A stretch of 64,000 nt of DNA, from contig NJPS01000004.1 of assembly GCA_002946415.1 (NCBI GenBank), positions 129,001 through 193,000 of the forward strand. The letters are read 5' to 3'. Numbering within the stretch: position 1 is the first letter of the stretch; every line of letters starts with the position of its first letter. The notes under the pieces were generated by a model, which had not been told where the DNA came from, ran no database searches, and saw only the letters and a program-made list of their open reading frames with translations. This document shows positions 9,702 through 22,049 of the stretch, piece by piece. The position numbers and the translations under genes were made by a program. Source of the stretch: Rutstroemia sp. NJR-2017a BVV2 (lineage: Eukaryota > Ascomycota > Leotiomycetes > Helotiales > Rutstroemiaceae).

Positions 9702-12602
9702 GTCGGGGATGGTTGTGTTTGGTTCGACATTGGGTGGTGTTATGAGGGGAATTGATATGATGAGATGAATAATAGGTTTTACAACGGCGTTTCTGGGACG
9801 GAGTGTTAGGAAGGAAGGTTGGGTTGGGTTGGGAAGACATTATGGCGGGGGCAAATCGATGAATGAACATTTGAGAAGAGATGAGATGATTGAACGAGCG
9901 ACTTTCTTATACCCAATGTTTATCTTGATTGTCTTTTCTCTATGTGTAAATTGCCTCTTTCTTCTATGTGTAAGTAAATAGGATGGGTAGTATCGAACCA
10001 GACCTTAATTGAACATCATGGATTGCAGTCTAAGTTCATTTCCGTATAATTCATCGTCGTATTCTCGATTCAGTTTCTTGTCTGTTTGACCTCTTCATCC
10101 TTTGCTCTTGCTCTCTCATCTTTTTCCTTTGATACAGAGTTCTGAGAAGTCTTGTCAGTCAGTCAGACAAGTAGGTCAATCAGTCCCTCCCCCGGATGCA
10201 AAGTCTTCTTCTACGTCCCCTCCCCTTGTGCCTATAATGTTTCTCATCCTTACCTCATATCCCATAGGAGCATACACGGGATATATCACTTCGTTTTTCT
10301 CAGTTTTCCTTTATTTTCTATACAGCACACCGTGGCGCGGTGCATTTCCTAGCTGCCACTGACGAAAGTAGCTCCCCTGTATTTGTGGAAATTAACTCAT
10401 TATACTCTCAAATCCCTAGATCACCTCATGACTGTCAACAACCTCCTTTTTATCTGCTGTCTCCTTTTCCTTGGATATAGATGCAAATATAGATACAGAT
10501 ATGGATATAGATATAGATATGCGTTAGAGTTGAGGTTGTATCCTCCCGCTTTCGTTGTATGCAGCGCGCCGTTTGAGACGTTGACGTTGTGTTACGATTT
10601 GCCGCAACGGTATGCATGTAGGGGAAAGACGGGAAAGACGTCGGGAGAAATTTGTGGAGAGAGAGATATCTATATTTGGGGGTGAAAGGAGGGTACTGTA
10701 GCATTCGTACTTGTCTGCTTTGGATGTGATGTGATGTGATGTGATGTGATGTGAGTGTGAGTGTGAGTTTTCACTGTCCGAGTTTATTTCATGTAATCTC
10801 TAATAAGTTAAGGTTCCGTTCTCCTCCATCTGTCCGTCTTTTACTTCTAGGATACTCCTGCAATTCTTATTCCAACTTTCACCTTTTCATAACAAATAGA
10901 TAGTTATACAGCAACTATCCTCCTCATCTCAATATCACCAAACCCAAAAGCCCCCCGGCCCACCACTGGTACCCGCTCCCACCCGCACCTACCCGCACCT
11001 TCTAAATATACCTCTCTCTCTCCTCACCCCTCCTCCTTCATCCACTCAAACTTAACCTCACCTCGTACCTCACACTCAGCCTATCCACAACTACCGTAAC
11101 CTTACCTTACCGTATACCTCACCAACCAACCACCCCATCTCGTACCCTCCACCACACATCCACGCCCGGAAAAGCGGCGGGGTCGCACGACATCTGGCTG
11201 GTTTGTGTTGTACTACCGAGGTAAGCAAGCAAGCAAGCAAGAAAACTGTGTAGGGCAGGCCAGGGCAGGCCAGGGTGGGATTGTTATGGTATGGTAGGGC
11301 AGGGTAAGGTATAGTGTGGTAGGGTAGGATACGGTGGGGTGTAGGGTGGGATTTGTATGAGTTAAGGAGAGGGAGACTGAAAGGAAGAAATAAAATAAAA
11401 TAAATAAAATGAATCTCGGTGCCTAGATAGGTACTTTGAGAGGGGAGGGGTAGTTGATGTGCATTTCCAGAGAGTTGTTTAGGAGGGAGATAGTAAGTTA
11501 TTTTGTGCAGGAGAGAAGTACGGTACAGTAAGTGGCTTGAGGAGGGGATATGGTGATTGGTTACAAGGAGGGAGGGGCTTGAAGGATCTGGAAGAGGGAC
11601 AAGTAATGAAGTAGTGAAGAAGTGAAGAGGAATATAGGGAATAGAGAGGAGGGCAGATGTAGTATAGATAAAGGGAGAAGTAGGAGAGAGGTAGTAGGAG
11701 AATAAATGATATAGAGAAATAAATTCATCTAATATTACTTGATCTAACCTCCTCTTCTTGCTTTCTCTCTTTCTTTCTTTCTTTCTTTCTTCACAGCAGC
11801 CTGTTTATATAAAAACCTCTGCTATATCTCGTACCTATCTGTACCTACAAATAATCAAATGCTAGCAGACCAACTACCATAGACACGAACCAAATCATTT
11901 CCATCCGATATCCCCCTTCCCCTTCCCCATCCGATCTCTCCCTCCCCATCTGAAGTCAGAAACCTGCAAGCCCTCCTCCCGTTCAGTGCAAATCAGATCA
12001 ACTTTCTTTCTGCACGGCATTTCTTTCTTCGGCAGGGGATGTGTTTTTTTTATGTTGTTGCCTGCTTGGTGCTGCATATGGAGGGTGAAGGAGGGAATGA
12101 TAGACACGATATGACGGTAGATAGGGCTGCGGCTATGACCTCATTTTGTCTCATCTCATCTCATCTCTATTGAGAAAGTAAGTAAGAAGGAAAGGAAATT
12201 AAGAAAATTTAACAGATAGATAACTTATTATAAAAATCCGACGAAAATACACAAATATCAGACTAGACAGACTTATAAGATTCATACACACGAGTAGTAA
12301 AGTAATAAAACTTATCATTACATTGATTCATCATATGAACTTTTCTATAAACAAATGGACAAAAGGAGACATTACAAATGCCCAGGATATCATAACGGAG
12401 TGAGTGCCTTTAAAACCTGACTGTTGATCGTTGTCGAAATCAATGTCCTAGCCTGAACGCCGTGTCATTCCTATCCCATTATCCTGGCCCGATCCTATAC
12501 CCTATACCGGTTCCATGCCTATACCTATTCCCATACCCATCCTATACCCATTAGATAACCATACCCAAACCCAAACCCATCCCAAAACCCAACCCCCACC
12601 CC
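9702..12602. other. 2.9-kb gene-free gap between two convergent genes, rich in simple repeats
   Basis: The MARVEL gene ends at 9701 and the permease at 12603, so both flanks are 3' ends. No ATG frame with credible content was found. Simple tracts are frequent: ATATAG-like (about 10471-10522), GATGT units (10723-10752), GCAA units (about 11226-11241), TTTC units (about 11768-11790) and CCCAAA/CCCATA-like runs (12520-12600). Long C/T-rich stretches on the + strand (10900-11160 and 11740-11800) look like the leaders of highly expressed fungal genes, so an unrecognised transcript is possible. Confidence 0.5.
10723..10767. repeat. Microsatellite: six GATGT units followed by GAGTGT units
   Basis: GATGT repeats perfectly six times from 10723 to 10752 and then changes to GAGTGT units until about 10767. 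Confidence 0.85.
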
Positions 12603-15088
12603 TCACTTCAACCAAACCCAAAACCAATCTCCCCAAGTTTTGAAATTCCTCCAACTCAGTCCCTCATCCGGAAACTCCAGGCGACCCTTCCTGGTCTCCG
12701 AAGCCGCCTGAATCGTATTCCGCAAATCGTTTGAGCGTTCGGGTCCCCAGTTTCGGATGCGCAGGCCATGTTTGTGAATTTTGTAGCCGATGATTAGGAG
12801 GATAAATACGGGAATCTATGTGGATGATTAGACATGGGGATGATGAAGAAGGTAGAATATCGCAGAGATTATTGGAGGGAAGAAAACTTACGGATATATA
12901 GCTAGCGACAAATCTCCTAACATCAAACGGACGTTCGAGGAAGGCTGACACGCCATTGAATATAACAAGAATGATGCAAGCAGTCATGCCATAGAATCCC
13001 TTCAGCCATTGGCCATGTGATTTGTAAGGGTAACGAGGATGATTGCGATCATAATGAGCGGCTTGTCTTTCGGATGCATTTCCATAAAGTTTTGTATCTT
13101 CAAGTCTATTTCAAGGCGAATCAGTATATGTCTTTTCGGTAGGTGAGCAAGCTGGATAGAATGAGAACATACGTCCGGTAGAACCCCAGATAAGTAGCGC
13201 AAATCGTCGCATACACAATCAACAGAGATGATGTGCAATTGGAAGCCAATTCAGATAATCGCTATCTCCGTCAGCCCTGAAGAAATCAGTTGTACACCAA
13301 GTAGGACAAACTCACCAATGCAGTGGTACCAGTCCTACCCATAAATGCCACAAGAGCCATTGCAGCCGTTGCCAACACAGCCCTGATAGGAACACCCGAT
13401 CTCGTTTGTCTCAGTCTCCTCGTTATAAATTCCGGTCCCGTCTGGTCTTGCAAAGCTAATGTGTGCAGCACTCTCGACGCCACATACATAGAATTGATAG
13501 CGCATGTGAAGGATGCGAATGCGAAAATAGCGTTGAAGAAATGCGCAGCCGCTGGTAATCCGGCTTCGACAACAGCAATGACGAAGATTGAGTGTGCGCC
13601 GACAGATTGGCCTTTTCCATTGATGAAGGGGTGAGTGTATGGTACGACGAATGATGCAGTAATCATGGCCATAGTATAGAGAGTGACGATTCGAATACAG
13701 ATCTTTCGTGCTGCCATCTTCATACTTTCGGCATTGGCGAGAGCTTTACTTTCAGCTGCAGTGGCGGCCACGATATCCATTCCAGTATAGGAGAAGATGA
13801 CGTTAATGATCGTAGTCCTATGTTTCCTTAGTAACGGAAGGGAAAGAGAGTAGAACTTCGACCTACCACATTCCGAGAAAACTACCAGTACCGCCAGTGA
13901 TTTCTCGTTGGACCTCTCCTGATTCATTTCTGACATAGTAGACATGGTTGAAAAAGCCCCAGGGCGAGCTCCAGTCTACTAGAAATTAGAGAGCGAACGA
14001 TAATTTGGGCAGGAGATCTTACACTTCGATTGGGGCGCGGATGAATAATATGCGTTTTTGCCCGCTAGCGAAATGTTAGACCATGTATTATTCCGAAAGA
14101 GTTGAAGACCTACGTTGCTTCGTATCAAGGATGAGCATCAGCGTGATAAGCATGGTAATGAAAATGATCTTGATACAACCAAAGGCGTATTCAAGCTCGC
14201 CGAAGTACTGAAAGTATAGTTAGCACTTATCGTAGACAAATGACTCTAGATACTCACCCTAACAGGAAACATGTTTATAATCGTCGCAATGATCAAGAAC
14301 AATCCAATCCAAACAGCCGGGTCAACAGTTTCGCCAGTTTTCCATGCAAGAAAAGTCTTCCCATCATCATAATGAAAGCCCAGTGTTCCAGACACCGCAA
14401 CCAATTCCTCCGCGGCAGTGACTGCCCATGCGAACCTGGGAAAAAGCAAGTATTAGAATTGTGAGACAACTTGAGACCGCCATAAAAATTCTTACCAGTA
14501 CATCCACCCGACAGCAAATCCGACACCGCGATCCAGGAACCGTCGAGGGAATTCGACTACAGGAGCATTGACTGGCATGAGAGCAGTCATTTCGCCCAAG
14601 CAGGATATGACAGAAGAAACCACAGTCCCCATAATGATATATGCCATGACGGCACCGCCAGGTCCTCCGCTGGCGAGCGATCTGCCACTTCCAAGAAATA
14701 ACCCATTTCCAATTGTTCTGTAATGATAGTTGGTTATTTTATTGTCCTCGCGCGTTCGTGTTCGGGGATACATACCCAGAGAAGGCTATCATCTAGGTTG
14801 CGCACGCGACGTTAGCTAGTGCCCTGTATGGTTTACAAATATGCCCATCCATTTGCCATTGTCTGCACTTACATTAATATGTCTTTCGGTGAGAGTCCTC
14901 CTGGGAAACAATTAATGGTGGTCCTAATTGAAGGTACAGCCCACGTACCATAAGCTCTCTCCTCGGCGCTCCCGCCGCTCTTCAGTATAATCGGGCTCCA
15001 AATCTTCTGGCGACGTTCGACTGGGATCGATGTCGAACTCGAATACTTGCGGCGGACTCACCGCCTGAGGTTTTTCGTGATCCATCAT
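12603..15088 (-). CDS. Amino acid permease, yeast-type (YAT) APC superfamily, many exons
   Basis: The start is MMDHEK at 15088, the first exon ends at 14949, and two tiny exons follow (14900-14873, 14792-14776). Then come 14717-14496, 14435-14258, 14207-about 14115 and further exons to the stop at 12603. Joined, they read RTLTERHINMIAFSGTIGNG, then LASGGPGGAVMAYIIMG, the APC helix-1/2 signature, followed by FPRRFLDRGVGFAVGWMYW and FAWAVTAAEELVAVSGTLGF. The C-terminal part contains YPYKSHGQWLKGFYG, as in fungal YAT permeases, and ends hydrophilic (WRNFKTWGDWFWVWLK). The cytosolic N-terminus is acidic. It should be a plasma-membrane proton/amino acid symporter of about 12 helices; the substrate is unknown. 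Two exons near 14030-14110 have alternative splice sites, so that stretch is uncertain. It diverges from the next gene across 1.3 kb. Confidence 0.88.
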
Positions 15089-16393
15089 TGCGGATTTCGA
15101 ACTGCGACGTGCGACTTGGTCATGAAAATGCAAATGCAAAGACGGGTTCGGGCGAGAAAGCACTAATCAGGGTATCCATGGAGGATATATACTCGGGAGA
15201 ATTCCAAGCACTGCCTCGATGCAAAAGATTCCCTCCAGTGCCTCCACACTATGCAGCCCCTGTGCGGGAGGGAGGGCCAATGTAACTTTAAGTTGAGGGA
15301 ACTGTAGCAGACGAATGAAATGGCTAATAATAATCGCACAAGAGCTGATGCCTACGTGCAGGGGGCCCCCGCATGCCGCACATCTTTGGTAGCACCATAT
15401 TTTGGGCCTGGTGACAAGACTGCAGTACAAACTTCGCAGTACAGTTGCAGCGAGCGAGCGAAATCAATATTGGCAGCCGATCCAGAGGGCGACTTTGGAG
15501 GACGTCGGGAGGTGATAGGTGGAAAAGACCCGAAGGAGCGGAGGGGAAAGCGGAAACAGGAAAGATACCGTACAGTACCAAGGACTCCGGGTGTAGATCG
15601 GTCCAGCACTTACTCGAATGAACCAAGTGCACTCACTTACTTAACCTTAACCTGCAGAGTGGAAATGTCAGCTTCGCTTCGTTGGTTAATCTTGTCTGTG
15701 CTATCCATGTGGCCTTGTCCCTGGCCTGCCCTTTTGCGCTTTAAACCAGCATTGTTCTGTGCACCACCCGATCCTCAATGGAGTCCATCGCATGCACCAA
15801 ACCCTGCTACCGGTTGAACTCTTCAGCCCTCCGAGAGGCCAGATAGCACGCCGGCCAATCGAATCGCAGTACACGAATAGACGAAACGGTCTTTAACCAT
15901 AGCTGAGATTGGATGACCTTCTCGATTCGGTGTAAAGTTTCGAGCAAATGAGAGGAGCGAGAGAGCGAGAGGAGTAATCGGCCAAGCAGCCAGCCAACCA
16001 TTTGAACAGACTAGAACAGACCCAGGGAAACCACCAAAAAGAAGAAAGAAGAAGAGAAGCATGAAACTGCCTCCCACGTCCACGGCCTTGCCCTTACGAG
16101 ACAAGTAGGTGATAAGTTACCGAGACCTGTCCCCTTAACAATTATCTCATGCCACCCATGCCTCTGCCGTAAACGGTTGTGGTCGCGGCTCGTCATTACA
16201 CAGCCCAATACGAATGCGATCGACTTCATGATCGTCGCCCTCCATGTTCATCATTCTTAACTCCTATCACCCTTATGCTATACATCTGCCATACTGCCAT
16301 ACTGCGGCAACACATCTACGGAGTCGGCCCGCGCGGCGACTGCATCGCACCGAAGCGTCCCAGCTAAATTGAAGCTCATGTCCTCATCACAAT
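15089..16393. other. 1.3-kb divergent promoter region
   Basis: It lies between the permease and the 1,084-residue protein gene, which are transcribed away from each other. A 165-codon ATG frame (15320-15817) has no motif and low-complexity composition, so I do not call it. Nothing else was recognised. Confidence 0.5.
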
Positions 16394-19300
16394 ATGCCGA
16401 CTCCAGCTCCGGCCTTGTCACCACAATTTACTCGTCTGGCGAACGTTTGGAAATTACTAGCGCTGCGCAGCGACGTCGATAATATTATACTAGAGCTCAT
16501 AGGCCAGTTTTCTCTGGAGAAGGTCTACTCGGATGGCGACAAAGAAACCTATCAGCACCTGGTCATCACCTTGCTGGCCCAACTCAACGCCGTATTCTAT
16601 GTTCAGCGATTGTCCCTGCCATCCGAAACGCTACAAAATGAAGGCTATTACCTTGGCTTCCTCGTCAGCTGGGAAGTGACTCTTCGGTCAATCGAATTCG
16701 TTCTGCAGATCGTGATCGAAGGAAGAGAGAGCTTGTGGGAAACGCGACCGCTGAGGGATAAATATTTGGCAGAATTCCTGTTATCCGCGCTCCGTGTTCT
16801 CCAGCTCCTTCCGCGCCCCGAGGTCGACGCCAAAATCAGAACGCCAGCGGAAGTCGAAAAGGGATGCAAGGCTCGTCGAGACAGATTTGCGCGTATTCAT
16901 CGTTCGCTCGAGCGCATGTACGATAGCTATCCAGGGCCGAAATCATTTTTGTTGTTGGTTTGCAAAGAAGTGACAGAGTCATTGCGGGGTCCCGAGCCTA
17001 ATGCGCTAGCTCTGCCCCTAAAATTAAGGGAAGAACTGCCAAATTTAGCTGCGGAATTGGTAAGAGCCACTCTAATTTATGGGACAACTGTGCCCCCCAT
17101 TGTCAGCACCTTACCTATCTCCTGATATTCTGGCTGACACTACTCCTTGAACCACTTGTAGTATCCTTTGAACGAATGCTTCGCGCCCAAGTACATCTCC
17201 ACGCTCATCCCCCAAGATGGTTTGGGGGATTGGCTCGGGCAGTTCCTCACGCTTCGCGATATCACCCAATTCGCCGTGGCAGCTTCGATACAATACGCGA
17301 TAAATGGGGAGACAAGAGATGCATATCTTCTGGCTGCGACTGAAAGGAATCGAGATGCGGTGCTACGGGCCATCAGAAGCATGCGTATCCCTCCAAGGCT
17401 TTCCAGAGATGATTTGATTGGTACTTTCACTGATCACTATCGAATCGTCCTACTCGATACCCCTGATTTGAGGAGGCAATCCATGCAGGTACAGATTGAT
17501 GATCGCGAATTGGATGCGTTGGATGCGCTGTGCTTACGCCTGAGTGATCGACAAATCGTGCATAGAGTCAGCGACAGAGAGATGATGCACACCATTTCTG
17601 AGATCACGAAAAAGATTTCAACGCTCGATGATCCAAGCCGCAATGCGAAGGCAACACGACCGAGGATATACACGCTCAATTGCTCTAAATGCCATATAGC
17701 TGGAGCATCACAGATGAGATATTTGGAGAATCTCAAATTTCCGGTACGCTAAAATTTTGGGGGAGAAGCTCCCATTGTTATCACACTGATTTGTTGATTG
17801 GTTTCGCTATAAGCCTTTAGTTATAATGCTGACGTAGAGAGGATAGCATGCTGACGATGATCTATATGTTCAGTTGGATAGTCCAGAAAACAGTGAGATC
17901 AAACTCCCGGCGAAGACGAAATGCATTCAATGCGGGGAGCCGGTCACTCTGATGCGCGAGATGACACTCGCAAGCCAAGTCTGGGATCTTCTCGAGCCTT
18001 ATGAATCGCACCTCGATGCTATCAATCTAGAACGCCATGCACCAACATACTTTCAATTACCGCCACCTCGAACAGAAGGAGGAGCATCTTACAATTCCTC
18101 ATACACAACTACCATCACAAGCAAAAGCAAGCTCTCATTTGATACTGAGCCGCCATCCCCCTTCCACGGCCGAACCACTTTCGCAAGTGCAGCAGCACAG
18201 GATCGCTCCCGATCGCTCCCTCATAATATCACTCCTTCCCAGATATCTCCCTCAGTTGGTAGCTTCAGTCAAAGACTGGACACGCCTAGTACTCAGTACT
18301 CTTCGACTGAGGCTATGCCAGTCGAAAGTTCGAGGCAAAATGAAAGTCAAAAGTTAGCGGAGTTACGGAAAGTTTCAACCAGTAATACGGATGAAATAAC
18401 GTTCGCCCCAGATCATGCGTACCCACCCACGTCTTCGCCTCAAGAACAACCTGGTGGAAACGACCCAGGGACTTACTCTGTGTCTCGCTCCGCTACTCTA
18501 TCCAACCACCATGAAAGAAAAAAAGCAAAGGGTGGATCTAAATGGATGTCAGCATTTACCACTTCAAGGAAAGAATCGATGACAGGCCAGTCACTTGACA
18601 CTAGTTCCCTATCTTCTTCGACGATTGAATCTCAGAGGCTCAATGAAATTTCTCTGGATAATTTGGTCCGCATGCCGAAGAAGTCATCATTGTCAAAGAG
18701 TAAAGCAGCCAAGGCCATCAATGTTTTCCTGTCCCAAAATTCGACAAATGCCCTGTTCTGGACCCAATCGTTAATTCAGATTTGGGATGTAGGGGCGTCA
18801 CCCCCTGCCATGACTCGCGTATTTCCAACCGAAAGTAGTTGCTATAAAGCTGCCGTGACGAAGACATATCTGGCTTGTATTATCGGGACTCGGGATCCAA
18901 GACTAACTGTAAGTATTTATAGCGCTAAGATGAGTATTGTATTGCTAACACAGGACAGCTGCGAATAGTGAATCTACAAACTTCGTCCGTCGTTGAATAT
19001 CCTTTGCCTGCAGCACTCTGGGCTAGCAGCATAGCAATATCACCAAATGAGACCACGGTTGCTGTGGGCTTCAATAACGCCACCGTTTATTTTTACAAGA
19101 CAACCGGGTCCGCAGAACCAAGAGAGGATCGCCTTCACTCCCGCGTTCATCAAGAGTGTGATGATTGTCCTGATGTCGAGACCCTCTCATACTCAGACGA
19201 CGGAATGCATTTATTAGCGAGCACCAGAAGTGCCAAAACTGGTTTAGTTCAAATTTATTTCTGGATGACACCCAATCAAGCTTCACAAGAACTTCCCTCA

Positions 19301-20000
19301 TGTCGTTATCTTGTCCCACTACACGAATCGGAAGACCGAGGTATCTCATCGGCAATCTTTCGTTCCAAAACTGGCATTGAAGAAGTTCTCATTTGCATAA
19401 GCACATGGACGCAATCCGGAGTACCTGTTCTAGTGCATCCAAAAACTGGACAGAAAACTGATATACGCACCGAATCAAGTCGTCATGGAAAGCTTGGAAG
19501 TCGCATCCAGTGTGCTAGCTTTTCGCCCTCCGGAAAGGAACTCGCCATGGTCAATGAAAAAGGCCATTTATACCTCATTGCGGCGCTAAATTCCACACCG
19601 TTGGATATCCGCAAGGTTGCAGTCTCCAGAGAACTCACCATCAAATCCGATTCCTTCGCTATGGCGTTCATGTCGTTGCCGGATGAAGAATCGGCGATTG
19701 TGATGGCGTGGATCGATCCCTCGAAGACGAGCACGGGGATGATTAGGAAGATCCCGTTGACGAGTGTATGTTTCTTTCTTTCTTTCTCTCCCATCCTAAG
19801 CTCCGAATCTCTCGTACTAAATAAATCATATGCAGGCTGACGCAAGTTTAACCACCACGCCGGTGCTGCATAAATCGGAGCCGAGCAGCTCGCAGCTACC
19901 GCCGGAGTTGCCGGGGGATGTGAGGCCAATTGAAATGATTGCAGATGAAGAGCCCGTTACGAAGTATAGGATGATGGGGTTTGTGAAGCATAAGAAGTAG
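16394..20000 (+). CDS. Large fungal protein with Cys pairs and a WD40/propeller-like C-terminal half
   Basis: Five exons (16394-17059, 17162-17743, 17874-18908, 18959-19765, 19836-20000) with good splice sites give 1,084 residues. The first ~220 residues are helical (FTRLANVWKLLALRSDVDNI) without known motifs. Exon 2 is also mostly helical and ends with CSKCH. Exon 3 opens with a second pair, CIQCGEPVTL; the two CxxC pairs together could bind zinc and are separated by an intron. A Ser/Thr-rich, probably disordered linker follows (residues about 450-700), including basic patches. Exon 4 looks like beta-propeller blades (LWASSIAISPNETTVAVGF, VETLSYSDDGMHLLASTR, IQCASFSPSGKELAMVNEKG). I do not recognise the family by name. 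The layout suggests a regulatory or scaffold protein, but no activity can be assigned. The ATG is the first in frame, and no signal peptide is seen. Confidence 0.8.
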
Positions 20001-20730
20001 ATGAGACGCTTCATGCAATGGATGATGACAACAGGCAGATGATTGAGTCCTAAGGACAGCGGGGGGAAGATTCGGTGGACGAACGCACGGGAAGAGCTAC
20101 TCGGTGCATCACCATACAAAACAGCTATTCACTTCGCATAGCAATGGTAGAAAGAAAAGGGTATCTTTTGAATGTGGAGGTTGAGGTGGAGTTGGAAGTA
20201 GAGGGTTCACACAGTCGGGGATTGATACCCTGGGACTAATGCTAATACACTATGCTATGCGTACTAGCCATTTTGACGAATGTATAACCTGGTGCTGGAA
20301 GCTGCAGATAGACCATCAATAATAGTATTGAGCTTAATCATATGATTGCAATCAGCAAGCAGATACCAGTACCCTACAGTAGATTAACCCCTGAGCTCTA
20401 GCGAGTAGTAGGAATTGAATGTCACAAGCGACGAATACTTATACGGGCTGGCGAATACGGAGGAAAGTAAACGCGGGTACAGTTGAGTGAAGAAGTTATT
20501 GTCAAAAAATGTATCTACATAATCGAAGTATATCGTGTGCCCTCCGAGGTCCCTTCCCATCTCAGCCCAACTCCATTCCAGCATAGTGCTCCTACCCGAC
20601 CCAAGTTATGAAAGAGAGTATTGCGCCAAACATATTTCCTTTTACGATTCCAATCAACGCCAAATATATATATACCGTGCACTTCTTCCTCCTCGCCCCC
20701 TTCCCCTCACGCACCTTCCCTCATCTCTAT
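20001..20730. other. Intergenic between convergent 3' ends
   Basis: No gene was seen. Short open frames here have no coding character. Downstream sequences of both neighbours should lie here. Confidence 0.5.
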
Positions 20731-22049
20731 CTACAGCGCGGCACCAAAAACACTCCCTCCCCACATCCTCAACACACTAACCAAGCCCCCCAACCCCAAA
20801 CACCCCACCAAAAACCGCACCGCCACGTCCCGCCACCCATGATCGACATACGGCGAAAACGACTGATACCTCGCCGTCTGCGGCGTCGGCGGTGCCGTCG
20901 GATACGGTGTCGCGAGGGGTTCCTGCACGTGCAGCATGGTCCCGTATCCCTGCGCATTTGTATGTGCAGGCGCATGACCCTGACCATAATTCAACAACCG
21001 TAAACTCAGCGACGAGCGGGAGCGCGTGCTCTTAGACCGCGGGAGTCCCTCGAGCGTGAAGCGGACATTGCGGCGTTCTTTCAGCGGTAGCTGCTGGGTC
21101 GGGGACGCGGGTGCTGTGTTTGGGTGCTTTGGTTCAGATTCCGATTCTGGATCGATTTCAATTTCGCGCAGCGGGAGCGGCACGGAGAAGGCGAAGGGGA
21201 AGGGTGTGATGGGGTACTTTTTGCCGTGGACGTCGAGGTCGTCGTCGGTGCAGAAGCGGACGCGGGCGACCTTTTTGTGGGGGTTCTCGCTTGGGGGCTC
21301 GCGGTTCGTGCGGGCGAGGGCCTCGAGTCGGGTGCGGGCGGTTTTGTACAGCGAGGCGGTGTCTTCGTAGGGTTCGTTGCGGAGACCGATTTCGGCCATG
21401 AGGACGGAGTAGCTGGTGGCGGAGAGGCGGAGCTTGTATGCGCGGGGGCTGCGGAAGGCATAGGTGTGCAGGTGGGAGGCGGGGATCTTGAAGATGTGGG
21501 AGAGGTCGACGTAGGACTGCTTTTTGAGAGAGCCTTTTTGAATGCGGAGGAGCCAGGAGGGTGTTGCTTCGATGCAAGAGTCTTGGTCGACGGGGGAGAT
21601 GGGAAGGGAGTGTTGGATGGAAGGGTTGTGGGGACATTCGGAGAGGTAGGTTTGCAGGGGCATGTCGCTGAAGGTTGTGATCTAGAAAGGGGTAAGCGTC
21701 AGGTGAGCTTGGGGTTGAGTTGAGTTGGGGAGGGAGATGAAGAGATAGGAGAGGCTGCAGAGAGTAGGGGACTTACGTTTGCAACGTAGCACATGATATC
21801 ACCTCGTACACTTGATCCTTTTCTTTGCCGGATCTTCAGAACGACTACCGGGCTGTTATATGCATCTTCACCGAGCACCTTGCCACAGCAATTCTTTTTG
21901 CAGCATTTAACATTCTTATCGCAACTATCACTCGGCAACCAAACTATACACCCAACACACAGATCGCACGACCGTACTTTTGGACGAGGAGAACATTCGT
22001 CATTTGGTGGGGGAGGAAGAGAAAATAACTTTGACTTTTCGAAAGCCAT
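20731..22049 (-). CDS. Cys-rich fungal protein with a C-terminal membrane segment, unknown function
   Basis: Two exons, 22049-21777 and 21681-20731, with a GTAAGT donor and CTAG acceptor, give 407 residues. The first ~50 residues carry a dense cysteine cluster (CDLCVGC, then CDKNVKCCKKNCCGK) followed by a beta-rich stretch (SPVVVLKI, IMCYVANITTF). The middle (TPSWLLRIQKGS, YKLRLSATSYSVLMAEIG) is mixed. A Pro/Ser-rich region with basic patches follows. The end carries a hydrophobic stretch (VAVRFLVGCLGLGGLVSVL) that could anchor a tail in a membrane. The Cys cluster could bind metal. The exon-2 coding strand is C-rich. I do not know the family. The gene is convergent with the preceding one. 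Confidence 0.75.

Noticed and set aside
11895..12107. 70-codon minus-strand frame in the 2.9-kb gap
   Set aside because: It starts with GTG, is short and basic, and has no support.
12520..12602. Telomere-like CCCAAA/CCCATA repeats
   Set aside because: The units are irregular and lie inside a gene-bearing region; not TTAGGG-type arrays.
15320..15817. 165-codon ATG frame between divergent genes
   Set aside because: No motif, mixed low-complexity content, and it lies in a promoter region; not enough to call a gene.
20608..21003. 131-codon plus-strand frame with Pro/His/Arg-rich product
   Set aside because: It is opposite the real minus-strand gene at 20731-22049 and starts in its 3' flank.
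21124..21723. 199-codon Gly/Val-rich plus-strand frame
   Set aside because: It is a mirror frame of the Cys-rich protein gene; its composition is that of complemented coding sequence.
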